Positions 41,169 to 49,927 of a stretch of 64,000 nt of DNA are shown here, one piece after another (the first letter of the stretch is position 1; every line of letters starts with the position of its first letter). The DNA lies in contig JBLHVN010000001.1 of assembly GCA_047630275.1 (NCBI GenBank), forward strand, positions 1,612,001-1,676,000, read 5' to 3'. Under the pieces are notes generated by a model. It was given only the letters and a program-made list of their open reading frames with translations, did not search any database and had not been told where the DNA came from. Origin of the DNA: GCA-2720865 sp047630275. Lineage in GTDB: Bacteria > Bdellovibrionota > Bacteriovoracia > Bacteriovoracales > Bacteriovoracaceae. The position numbers and the translations under genes were made by a program.

Positions 41169-41615
41169 ATGCAGGCTACCAGTATGATTGGCTTAGCTTT
41201 AATTGTGGGCTTGCTCATTCCTTTTCAGGGTATCGTCACTGCGAGCTTGGCACAAAAACTAGATCATCCTTTTGTTTCGGCCTTTATCAATTTCTTCGGT
41301 GGCATGCTCATATTTTTAGTGGCCATCATGATCTCTTCAGCTAGTTTTCCTGATTTAAAAAAGCTCAGCTCAATTCCTTGGTACCTTTATACGGGAGGTC
41401 TGATCGGAGCCGTTTTCATAGCGGGAGCCTTATTTTCACTACCAAAGATTGGCTCCACGGCCTTTTTTGGCCTTGTGGTTTTAGGTCAGCTTTTGATGAC
41501 CGCAATTGTTGATCACTATGGTTTACTAGGAATGCCCGTTCATAAAATAGACGCTTATAGAATTGCAGGGGTCGTCCTTCTTTTAACTGGTTGTTTTTTC
41601 ATCATAAAAAAGTAA
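41169..41615 (+). CDS. YdcZ/DUF606-family small membrane transporter
   Basis: 148 residues from ATG 41169, which has GGAGG 6 bp before; the ATG at 41163 touches the ribosome site. About five membrane segments and the DUF606 pattern (GLLIPFQGIVTASLAQKLDHPFVSAFINFFGG, split in two). DUF606 (YdcZ) proteins are small relatives of DMT exporters and often come in pairs; here there is one. Substrate unknown. Confidence 0.8.
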   Translation: MQATSMIGLALIVGLLIPFQGIVTASLAQKLDHPFVSAFINFFGGMLIFLVAIMISSASFPDLKKLSSIPWYLYTGGLIGAVFIAGALFSLPKIGSTAFFGLVVLGQLLMTAIVDHYGLLGMPVHKIDAYRIAGVVLLLTGCFFIIKK

Positions 41616-41719
41616 AAGAACTTCAAAAAAATATTCTTACATTTCTTTTACAATATTAGGTAAATTTTCCGGCTATCTCTCCGACTTAAATTCATAGATA
41701 ATAGACTTAGGGTCAACTT

Positions 41720-42673
41720 GTGAATATTGAAAAAAATTACGCAAATTTAGAAGAATTAGAAAAGGGAACAGCCCTTTCCTATTACGATGAAGTTTCTGAA
41801 TCAAAGGTCTTTAACGCTCATGATGGGATTCAAATCCATTATAGCCAAATCATCAATCAAAAGAATAATAAGTTACTTGTAGTGCTCCCCGGGCGAACTG
41901 AGCATGCGGCTAAGTATGCAGAACTGGCCTTTGACTTACGTTATGAAGGTTATGACATCGTTATTATTGATCACCGAGGGCAGGGTCAATCAGGGCGCCT
42001 TTTAGAAAATAACCTCATAGGTCATGTAGATGATTTTAATCACTATGTCTTAGACCTTGAGGAAGCAGTTAATCAAATTGCCGATTCAAAAGAATACACT
42101 CATAAGAAAATGTTGGCCCATTCAATGGGGACAATCATTGGACTATTACACGCAGAGGACAACCCCGATTTTTGGGACGGAATTATCCTTGGATCTCCTA
42201 TGCTGCAAATAAAGTTAAAGACTTTCCCCCAGTGGTATGTGGAAAACCTATTCAAGCTTATGCGTGGAATCGGAATGGCCAATGGTTTTGTCCCTGATGG
42301 TGGACCACATAGTGATCCTGACTCTTTTGAGGCCAATAATGTAACTCACTCGAGAGAGCGCTTTAATATGGCCCGCTACATAGAGGAGAGGGACCCATCT
42401 TTGTATGTTTCTAGCCCTTCACCTAACTGGGTTCTTGAGGGTTTTAAAGGTTCTCAAAAAGCCTTAGAAGGAAGGCATGTTCTAAAGATGCCTATTCTCC
42501 TTTTTCAAGCTGAACTAGATGATTTTGTAGAAGCAGCCGCTCAAAACGAATTTGCTTCAACTTTGATAAATTGTAAAAAGATTAGATTCAAAGGGGCCTA
42601 TCATGAAATCTTTCAAGAGAAAGACTCCATTAGGGATTTGGCCATAAAATCTGTTAAGAGGTTCTTAAAGTAA
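41720..42673 (+). CDS. Alpha/beta hydrolase, monoacylglycerol lipase/lysophospholipase-like
   Basis: 317 residues from GTG 41720. The elbow AHSMGT places the nucleophile at S135; an acidic residue in ELDDFVEAA and H in GAYHEIF complete the triad; HRGQGQSG precedes as in lysophospholipase (PldB-like) and monoacylglycerol lipase. It would hydrolyse lysophospholipids or monoglycerides. It abuts the convergent kinase-like gene: stops TAA and TTA are side by side. Confidence 0.85.
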   Translation: MNIEKNYANLEELEKGTALSYYDEVSESKVFNAHDGIQIHYSQIINQKNNKLLVVLPGRTEHAAKYAELAFDLRYEGYDIVIIDHRGQGQSGRLLENNLIGHVDDFNHYVLDLEEAVNQIADSKEYTHKKMLAHSMGTIIGLLHAEDNPDFWDGIILGSPMLQIKLKTFPQWYVENLFKLMRGIGMANGFVPDGGPHSDPDSFEANNVTHSRERFNMARYIEERDPSLYVSSPSPNWVLEGFKGSQKALEGRHVLKMPILLFQAELDDFVEAAAQNEFASTLINCKKIRFKGAYHEIFQEKDSIRDLAIKSVKRFLK

Positions 42674-44287
42674 TTAGTTTCTCATCTCAATTGAAATATT
42701 CGACCCTGTGAATTTATTGTTAATGTCGAAGTTATTCTTAAAGTTAAGATCAATATCAAATCCAAGTCCTGAATTTCTTAAGATATCAATTCCTTGATTG
42801 AGGTTTCTTTTCTTAGTCTTGCCTTCTTCTTCGAACTTAAAGTTTGATTTGAGAACTGGTGTGGCCAACTTGATATCATCCATATCCGCATTTAGGACAA
42901 TCCCATCTAAGGTCTCTTCTAGGCTTAAGATAAAACGTTTTGTCTTACTTTTAGGAGCTAAAGCAAAAACCAAGTCTCTAATAAAATCCTTGAGGGCCAT
43001 CTTTGTTTTTTCAATATCTCCATATAGCTTGTGCTTATCACCTTTTATATTGAGGCTTAACTCAATTTGCTTTGACTGAAAAAGGTTTGAAAGCTCTGCT
43101 ATAACATCCTCTAGTAAGTGCGAGACATTAACGTCCTCTTTAAGAGTTGGTGGAAGAAAGTCAGGCACAGCTGAGAGTTCTTGATAAACCTGGATTTCAT
43201 TATCTGCATAAAGGCTTAAACAGAAGCCCCCTAGTTTTTTATTTGGCGTCAATCTGACCATAAAATCATGCCTATTTTCCCCGTCATCCAAAGTGGCAGA
43301 GCTCACGAGGGCTCCTTCAATCTTATCAACTGGCGTCTTAAATTCAATTCGTGCGAGCTTTTGAAAGCTATCCCAGGTAAGTTTCTTCAAGTGGCTAAAG
43401 TTTGTATAGGGGAGGATATCCTTAAATGAATCATTAAGAGCAATGAACTGACCCTTTTTATTAAGAAAAGCAGTGGGAATAGGAGAGTCCTCAAAAAGAC
43501 CTTCAAAACTCAATTCGCCCTTAGATCGGTAAAGACCTAGAAGACCAAAGAAGAGAAATCCTGAGATGAGGTATTGAGCCGCTAAAACCTTTATTGTTGA
43601 AAAAGGAAGGTTTGTTAGGCCATCTAAAAGGATAAAAGCACCTGGTTCTTTTTCAAATTGAGCTAAGCTTGAAAGGTCGTTATTAAGTTCATTGTTAATT
43701 TTTTTAAGAGAAAGCTTTTTACCTATATAGTCTTCAACTTTATTAAGATCAGCATTTATCTTATTTACTTTAGCTACAACTATCTTTTTATCAGTATTTG
43801 AGAGTCGGCTGTTCATGGTTAATTCTTTTATTTCAGAAGTGAACCTAAAAACCTTAGAAAAATCTAGCTTCTCTGATGTGACTAACTTTTCAAGAGCAGA
43901 GCTGTAGTGTTGGATGGTTTGAAAGCTCATTCTCTCTAGTGTTAACCAATTTTTTCTTTTCACATATTGAAAAAGAGAAAACATGCGAAGAGTTAATTCA
44001 CTAAAGGTTTGTGTACCAAAGGATTGGTTTTCAAGGTTGTTTTTTATAAAGAACTTATGAGTTTGAACAAGTTGAGGAAAATCTCTTTTTACTTCTGGAT
44101 AGAGGTTCGTGAGTATTTGATTTTGCTTATCTGTATCGCTTTCAAGCCAATATGACTCAACTATATTCTTATACGGTTTACTTGGAGCTGTCTTTTTTGA
44201 TGATTGAATGATTAAAGAAGTGACTAATATATTTGCTAAGAGAAAAATGCTGACTAATGCCAAAAATGGCGTCCTCGAAAGTTTCAT
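42674..44287 (-). CDS. Degenerate membrane sensor kinase-like protein
   Basis: 537 residues: membrane segment (8-26), an extracytoplasmic helical domain to about 232, a second membrane segment (238-256), a PAS-like domain (about 268-370: FLNKKGQFIALND), then a histidine-kinase ATPase-like region (GDIEKTKMALKDFIRDLVF). No H-box histidine and no clear DxGxG or GxGL motifs are visible, so autophosphorylation is doubtful. It may be a partner or decoy of an active kinase. Confidence 0.65.
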   Translation of the reverse strand: MKLSRTPFLALVSIFLLANILVTSLIIQSSKKTAPSKPYKNIVESYWLESDTDKQNQILTNLYPEVKRDFPQLVQTHKFFIKNNLENQSFGTQTFSELTLRMFSLFQYVKRKNWLTLERMSFQTIQHYSSALEKLVTSEKLDFSKVFRFTSEIKELTMNSRLSNTDKKIVVAKVNKINADLNKVEDYIGKKLSLKKINNELNNDLSSLAQFEKEPGAFILLDGLTNLPFSTIKVLAAQYLISGFLFFGLLGLYRSKGELSFEGLFEDSPIPTAFLNKKGQFIALNDSFKDILPYTNFSHLKKLTWDSFQKLARIEFKTPVDKIEGALVSSATLDDGENRHDFMVRLTPNKKLGGFCLSLYADNEIQVYQELSAVPDFLPPTLKEDVNVSHLLEDVIAELSNLFQSKQIELSLNIKGDKHKLYGDIEKTKMALKDFIRDLVFALAPKSKTKRFILSLEETLDGIVLNADMDDIKLATPVLKSNFKFEEEGKTKKRNLNQGIDILRNSGLGFDIDLNFKNNFDINNKFTGSNISIEMRN

Positions 44288-44365
44288 CTTGAAATCTCCA
44301 CTCGTTTTCGCATTCCATTGCGCGTTTCAATAAGACTATTTTATTTTATACTAAATCCTTCGGAA

Positions 44366-46447
44366 TTAGAAGTAGCGACCCCTAACATGGCCCTTAATGA
44401 TGATCTTATCTTGACCGGCGAGGTCAATTAAAGTCTTGTGAAGAACATCTCCTGTAGAGCCATCAAAGAGAAGCTCAATTAATTCTCTGGCCTGGGCGCT
44501 CATGGAATTCATGTTTTGGACGCGGCTAATATGATTGACGTAAAAGGCTGCACTTTTGACAACTCGTCTTCTTTTTTTCTTAGCACTTGATGATTTTGCT
44601 TTGTTAATATAGTGGTTTCTCTCTTCAGCCGTTTCAAGAACATAAGGATCCGGAAGACCGATAGCGGTTCCAACACTAACAAAAAGCTCTTCTTTATCTG
44701 ACTCAAGGATTGTTCTCATGGCCATGGGAGTAAAACGTACACTAAGGCCAACTTGAGTAGAGCCATAGTCTTTTTCTGGGTCTAGAATCAAAGGAAGCTT
44801 TAACTGGTTGCCTGACTTAGCTAACTCTTTAGAGATCTCAATTAATTCATGACCCCCTGTCTTAGCGTCAGAAAAATAAAAATTACTATCTAAAACAAAG
44901 GCGCCCTTTTTTAAAGTAACAAGTTCACCATCCTCTCGCAATGGCACAAGAACAGAGTATTTCTCTGAAGTATCCTCATCACCACTGAACCATTTTGAAT
45001 CAGTTATGTACTCTCTAGAAACTTCTTCATATTCAAAACGTTTTCCATTACCCATGATGGTGTTGTATTTAGCGTCGACGAAGATATTCCTAAGACCTGC
45101 TCTAAAAAAGATTAAGTTAATGGCCGCATTGAATTCACTTCTGTAGATATCACCTTCTTTGATCATTTCAAGCTGAACGGGTTTATCAGTACCCGTGGCG
45201 ATAAGTTCTTCACCAAAAATCTCACCTTCATTATCGTAGACTAGCTCTTTTCTTCTTGATTTATTAGCAAGTTCTTCAAGCATGGTGAAATCTCTTTTGA
45301 TAAACCTATGATAGGCCTCTTTTCCTTCAGGCGTAGCGATATTTATTTTAAAGACGATAGATCTTGTCTTTCTCTTTTGGACTTTATAATTAAAGACTAA
45401 AGGTGCCCATCCATTTTTAGTATTAACAGAAAGGGTGACTGGGATATCAAGGATGTCATCAAAGAAGATCCCAAATCCAATACCCAGTCCAGTTGCTGAG
45501 TCTTTAGCTCGCTCTACGCTTACTAAGACATTGTCTGAATCAATCTTTGATACATTAAGCTTGAGAGATTGCTTAACTTCAAATTTCATTCGAGGGCCTA
45601 TATTAAACCCAAGTGGTAATTCAATTCCTAAGAGATCTAGTATGCCTCCTCCAATTCTTGCGAAGACACCACCTGTTGAAACAGTAGTCAAGACTTCACC
45701 CTCTTCGATATCCTTAAAACCATTGGCCGAAAGTGGAATCTTAGTGAAGCTAAAAGGCTTAGTGACTAAGGCATCTTCGTACTTATCTCTATGGCGAACA
45801 TTAACAAAACTTTTTTCTTTAATGACTCCGCCTCCGGCGAAAGGGAAGACTTGGTGAAAAAGTATATTTGCCGCAAGGTTACCTGCTTGCATTAAGATAT
45901 TTGGACCAATTGTGACTGAGTCAACCACGAGCCAACCAGATGACTGATCAGGGACGATTTGCCTTGAGACCCTTGGTCCCATCCATCCTTTTTGATAGAT
46001 CGTGCCGGCGAGTCCTAAATCATCTTGGTCACTTACCCATTCGGGAGAGGACATCCATTCACGGTATGTATCCCACTTTGGGCTCGTGCTTTGGTGAAGC
46101 TTTAGCAGTTGTCTTTGCTCTTCTTCTAAATCGGTTTGGTAATACTCTGGATCTGTGATCTTTTTTAGCTCTTCTGGAGAGTAGATCATATATGAGATTT
46201 CTTCGTGATCTTTAACTGAGGTTGATTCATGCCTTCTTAGAACTTCTTCTTCTAGGTCCCTTAGGTCTTCTTCAGATAAGATCTTAACAGGCAAGAGCTC
46301 TTCTTCATCTGAGGTTAGCTCAATTGATTTTTCAATATCCATTTGTTTTGATTCTTCTGCACTTAAAATTGTTACGCTAAGCTCTTCTTCTTGAGAAAAA
46401 GAATTTGCACTGAAGATGATGAATATCGATAGAAGTAGTCTTTTCAA
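44366..46447 (-). CDS. Large exported protein paired with an Omp85 protein
   Basis: 693 residues with a signal peptide (MKRLLLSIFIIFSANSFS). The first 130 mature residues are highly acidic (many E/D), the rest is beta-rich with a GGGV/GIGFGIFFDD centre, and the protein ends in GRYF, an aromatic C-terminus like that of outer-membrane proteins. I recognise no family. It starts 10 bp after the Omp85 gene stop, so the two are an operon and probably work together at the outer membrane. Confidence 0.6.
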   Translation of the reverse strand: MKRLLLSIFIIFSANSFSQEEELSVTILSAEESKQMDIEKSIELTSDEEELLPVKILSEEDLRDLEEEVLRRHESTSVKDHEEISYMIYSPEELKKITDPEYYQTDLEEEQRQLLKLHQSTSPKWDTYREWMSSPEWVSDQDDLGLAGTIYQKGWMGPRVSRQIVPDQSSGWLVVDSVTIGPNILMQAGNLAANILFHQVFPFAGGGVIKEKSFVNVRHRDKYEDALVTKPFSFTKIPLSANGFKDIEEGEVLTTVSTGGVFARIGGGILDLLGIELPLGFNIGPRMKFEVKQSLKLNVSKIDSDNVLVSVERAKDSATGLGIGFGIFFDDILDIPVTLSVNTKNGWAPLVFNYKVQKRKTRSIVFKINIATPEGKEAYHRFIKRDFTMLEELANKSRRKELVYDNEGEIFGEELIATGTDKPVQLEMIKEGDIYRSEFNAAINLIFFRAGLRNIFVDAKYNTIMGNGKRFEYEEVSREYITDSKWFSGDEDTSEKYSVLVPLREDGELVTLKKGAFVLDSNFYFSDAKTGGHELIEISKELAKSGNQLKLPLILDPEKDYGSTQVGLSVRFTPMAMRTILESDKEELFVSVGTAIGLPDPYVLETAEERNHYINKAKSSSAKKKRRRVVKSAAFYVNHISRVQNMNSMSAQARELIELLFDGSTGDVLHKTLIDLAGQDKIIIKGHVRGRYF

Positions 46448-46456
46448 TTATCTCTC

Positions 46457-48703
46457 TTATAAGTCATAGGCCGGATCATAGTCACCGAACATAAAATAAA
46501 ATGGTTTAAGGCTATCGCCGTCTTGTTGTATGATAGGAAGAGCAAAGCCCGCCTCTATACTATTGCTTAAGAATGTATCTCTAAGGTTAGCCCGAAGCCC
46601 CATACCACCTACAGCTCGGATGTCACCAAGGTCGCTAAAGCCTTCACCTACACTTGCGGCCTCAACAAAGATTACGCCTTTAAGCCTGTCCTTCCAGATA
46701 GGAAAACTATAAGTTCCGTTTGTAGCAACAAGCACATTGGCCCCAGAAGGAGATCCACTTGGGGTGATGCTAGAGGAGTCAAAGCCTCTTATCGTTCCGA
46801 TTCCACCGGCATTATATTTTTCATAATAAGGAGTGTTCTCACTGGCATAGCCTAGAGTCACTTTCCCTGAAATCGTATGGCTTGCTCCGCTCTCATTGGT
46901 TCCAAGAGATTTTGAGCCTACGATCTCTGTAAAGGTTTTTATATACAAGCCTTGGTCACCATGGCTAGGCATCATAGCAAGTTTCATGCGAAAACCATTT
47001 TTAACTTGTCCCGTTGAATCGTACTGCTCATTTTTATAAACCATAGTTGAAATAAGACCTATAACAGTCCCGCTGTCAGTAGCATCGTGGATATGTGGCT
47101 TTAGTTCGCTATCGATATTATCGATATTAACAAACTCAACTCTGGTTCCAATTCCTAGTTTTAAGTTTTCATTTAACTTCTTTTCAATCATGATCCTAAA
47201 AGAAACCTTTTCCTGGTCATAACTTGGCTTAAACTGAGTGTCATAGTTTAGGTTCACTTCCATTTCATAATCAGTTCCAACAAAGTGGGGGTCTCTATAA
47301 AGAAGGCCAATTCTATAAAGCTCTTCAGAGACCATGGCATGAACGGAAACCGTTTTACCTGTTCCAAAAAGGTTCTTATTTGAATAACTCACACCACCGG
47401 TGGTTCCAGCTGAGGACATTCCAGCCGTAAATTGTATAACCTGAGTAGAAGCCTCTTTAACAGAGATGATGATCTTTCCGCTTGTGGCAGTCAAAGGGGA
47501 GTAGTCTACGGAAACATCAGAATAGTAACCGCTTCCTCTTAAGTTCTTCAAAGTCTCATCAATCTTTTTAGTGTTTACAATCTCCCCTGGAGTTATATTA
47601 ACATCAAGGAGGATGGTGCTGGCCTTCATCTTAATATTGCCAACAACTTCTACTTCTTCGATTTTCTGCTTCATGCCTTCTCTAACATAGAGAGTGACGA
47701 CTGAAGAATCACTATCATAATCAATAAGGGCCTGTGAAAGTGGGTAACCTTTAGAGCCTAGGAACTCTCTTAGCCTTTGAAGTGCCTGTCTTAGTTCTTT
47801 TTCATTGTAAGGACTATTCTTTCTGTAGTTAAAAGCGTTTACGAGGCTAGCTGCAGGGAAAGTTTCGCTTGTGGCCACTTTTACTTGTTTAACCATATAG
47901 CGAGGGCCTTCAATAATATTAAAATGAAGTGTTACTAGGTCTTTTTTATAATCCACTCTCGTTGTGATCTTTGCATCGTTATAACCACTTTGCTGATAAT
48001 AAGTGATGACTGATTTTAGGTCTTGCTCTAATTCAGTAATATCAAAAACGGGTCTGCTTGAAAGGAAAAATCCCCTCGTATGGATGGTCATTTTCTCTAG
48101 AAGATAATCCTCGTCTATGCCTGAGTTTCCATGAAACTTGATATCATAGACCTTCATCTTCTTAGAGCCGAGGGAGATGTGAAACCTAACTTGTACTTTA
48201 GTTGAATTTTTAGAATGAAGGCTATGGCTTACTAAAACATTTGGATAGCCGCGTTTTTTAAATTTCTCAGTTAAGGTGATTCTATCCGCTTCTAAGTTTC
48301 TTGTATGAAAAAGGTTACCTTTGGCGGTTAAGAGGTCTTCATGCAAATTTAACTCTTCTTCCATATCTGAATCAAGCATGATTCTTACGGCCTGAACGGT
48401 TCTTTTTATTTGAAACTGAAAGCTTAAGATTAGGCCTTCCTCATCTTTGTCGGGATCAATTGTGGCCACAATCTTTTGGTAACGAGGTAGGCGAGACTTT
48501 AATAATTCAATATCACCGAGAAGCTTCTCTGGGTTAAAATCAGTTCCGACTTGATTCTCAAGGTCCATAACAACAGCAGTTGCATCAATGGGCTTAGATT
48601 GATCATCAACAAAGCGTAGATCATTGATTGTCATAGGAGAGGCCATAAGAGGGCCTATGCCTATAATGAAAATGATAAGAATGGCCTTGAAGGCATGTCG
48701 CAT
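46457..48703 (-). CDS. Omp85/BamA-family outer-membrane assembly protein
   Basis: 748 residues: signal peptide (1-21), four or five POTRA-like domains in 22-about 420 (repeats such as KVYDIKFHGNSGIDEDYLLEKM, VEVVGNIKMKASTILLDVN), then a 16-strand barrel with the conserved loop 6 motif GGIGTIRGF. The IRGF motif places it in Omp85. The partner downstream and lack of a bam gene context suggest a paralogue, not necessarily the essential BamA. Confidence 0.85.
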   Translation of the reverse strand: MRHAFKAILIIFIIGIGPLMASPMTINDLRFVDDQSKPIDATAVVMDLENQVGTDFNPEKLLGDIELLKSRLPRYQKIVATIDPDKDEEGLILSFQFQIKRTVQAVRIMLDSDMEEELNLHEDLLTAKGNLFHTRNLEADRITLTEKFKKRGYPNVLVSHSLHSKNSTKVQVRFHISLGSKKMKVYDIKFHGNSGIDEDYLLEKMTIHTRGFFLSSRPVFDITELEQDLKSVITYYQQSGYNDAKITTRVDYKKDLVTLHFNIIEGPRYMVKQVKVATSETFPAASLVNAFNYRKNSPYNEKELRQALQRLREFLGSKGYPLSQALIDYDSDSSVVTLYVREGMKQKIEEVEVVGNIKMKASTILLDVNITPGEIVNTKKIDETLKNLRGSGYYSDVSVDYSPLTATSGKIIISVKEASTQVIQFTAGMSSAGTTGGVSYSNKNLFGTGKTVSVHAMVSEELYRIGLLYRDPHFVGTDYEMEVNLNYDTQFKPSYDQEKVSFRIMIEKKLNENLKLGIGTRVEFVNIDNIDSELKPHIHDATDSGTVIGLISTMVYKNEQYDSTGQVKNGFRMKLAMMPSHGDQGLYIKTFTEIVGSKSLGTNESGASHTISGKVTLGYASENTPYYEKYNAGGIGTIRGFDSSSITPSGSPSGANVLVATNGTYSFPIWKDRLKGVIFVEAASVGEGFSDLGDIRAVGGMGLRANLRDTFLSNSIEAGFALPIIQQDGDSLKPFYFMFGDYDPAYDL

Positions 48704-48850
48704 CTTTACTCCGTAATTGATTCATTGCATCATATCTTTAACTCGTTGATTTTATGGTTTTTTTGCCCCAAGCATGAAGAAAATACAGGGGGTGAAAGAA
48801 AGAGAGACACTGGTTTAAGTCCTTGAAATGTAGGTTGATTTATTTGTCAG

Positions 48851-48868
48851 TAAGGGAGATTTCCCTTA
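48851..48868. repeat. 7-bp hairpin upstream of an exported protein gene
   Basis: TAAGGGA and TCCCTTA pair around a GATT loop, followed by TTTTAAGGAG. Only four T follow, so a terminator is unlikely. It lies 35 bp before the preferred ATG (48904). Confidence 0.4.
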
Positions 48869-48903
48869 GTTTTAAGGAGTTAAACTTAAAACGGACTTAT
48901 TGG

Positions 48904-49260
48904 ATGACTAAAATTTTGACGGCCTTTTTCTTGCTTTTTACTAGCTCTGCCATAGGAGCGGAGTGGTCCATTCAGGTTACTTACCCTGATTATGAAGTGA
49001 AGAACTTTAAATTAGACGACATGGAATTTAAGACCTTCTTGCCTAAGACTTCTTGGCGTTGCTGGGCCTCTGAAACTACTTTTAATAAGAAACAAGAAAT
49101 AAAGCGCTTAAGGTGTAATTACAGCTCGGAGAAAACCGGAGAGATAAGCACCATGGTCTCCTGTGGGGACGTTAAGAAATTTGGAGAGCTTGTCATAGAC
49201 TTAAAAGATGAAAAGAAGTCCTTAGATTTCAAACTTCATCTTATCTGCCGGGTAAATTAG
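48904..49260 (+). CDS. Small exported protein of unknown function
   Basis: 118 residues from ATG 48904, chosen because a signal peptide (MTKILTAFFLLFTSSAIGA) follows directly; no good ribosome site is near it. AAGGAG at 48873-48878 lies too far upstream for this ATG and has no ATG/GTG/TTG at the right distance. The mature part has four Cys. Family unknown. It ends 2 bp from the stop of the convergent HAMP-like gene. Confidence 0.6.
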   Translation: MTKILTAFFLLFTSSAIGAEWSIQVTYPDYEVKNFKLDDMEFKTFLPKTSWRCWASETTFNKKQEIKRLRCNYSSEKTGEISTMVSCGDVKKFGELVIDLKDEKKSLDFKLHLICRVN

Positions 49261-49262
49261 CT

Positions 49263-49745
49263 CTATTTTAAGACCCCTCGGTAGTTATGCACGGCCACCT
49301 GTTGGTCGCTTCCCCCTTGCCTTTGCACCAAAAAATTAAAGGATTTCATCAATTCCTCAAAGGCATTTCCCTTCTTAAAACGGATCTTTTTAACTTCACT
49401 TATATGACCAAACTTAGAAAAGTGCTCTATTAACTCTTCAACCGGAGAGCTTACTTTCTTAGCTAATTGAGTGGTCAAGATACAGACGGCCACGAAGAAA
49501 CACACCATGGTGACAATCATGGTCTTATAAAAAGCTGCCGCTTGCTCGGCGACAATTTGATTGAGAATCTCAGGGTTGGTGCCTTGGCTAATAATGGCGG
49601 CCTTTAGCTCACCTAGGCTTAAGTGATGAGATACCAAAAGAAAGCAGATCACTGCAAAGCTTAAGAGGAAAAGGGCCCTTAAGTAATCAGTCATAAAGGA
49701 CTTGTTAACCTTAAGCTGCTTTGTTTTTAGTTTTTTATTTTTCAT
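49263..49745 (-). CDS. Membrane protein with HAMP-like domain and no output domain
   Basis: 160 residues: membrane segments 23-42 and 73-93, then a HAMP-like region (KKVSSPVEELIEHFSKFGHISEV, with FEELMKSFNFL). There is no kinase, cyclase or methyl-accepting domain after it, so it resembles the sensor half of a signalling protein, perhaps acting with a partner. It diverges from xdhA across 182 bp in which I found no recognisable element. Confidence 0.6.
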   Translation of the reverse strand: MKNKKLKTKQLKVNKSFMTDYLRALFLLSFAVICFLLVSHHLSLGELKAAIISQGTNPEILNQIVAEQAAAFYKTMIVTMVCFFVAVCILTTQLAKKVSSPVEELIEHFSKFGHISEVKKIRFKKGNAFEELMKSFNFLVQRQGGSDQQVAVHNYRGVLK

Positions 49746-49927
49746 AAAGCCTCCACTAGATTAAGTCTAAGCTAAGGCTAATAATTGATACAATTTCAAG
49801 TAGTTAGATGCTAAATGTGAATATTCCTATATGCTAAGCTGCCATTATTACGGGGAAGCTTCCTTTTACAGAATGCAAAGCTATTGGGTAAACTTTAGCA
49901 TTGTAATTTCTTAAGGTTAGGGCGGAT

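Noticed and set aside
46457..48703. Naming the Omp85 gene bamA
   Set aside because: The neighbourhood lacks usual bamA genes and has an unknown partner, so a paralogue is as likely.
49746..49927. Molybdenum-cofactor riboswitch before xdhA
   Set aside because: A GGGGAAGCTTCC stretch is present but I could not find the paired elements of that riboswitch class.
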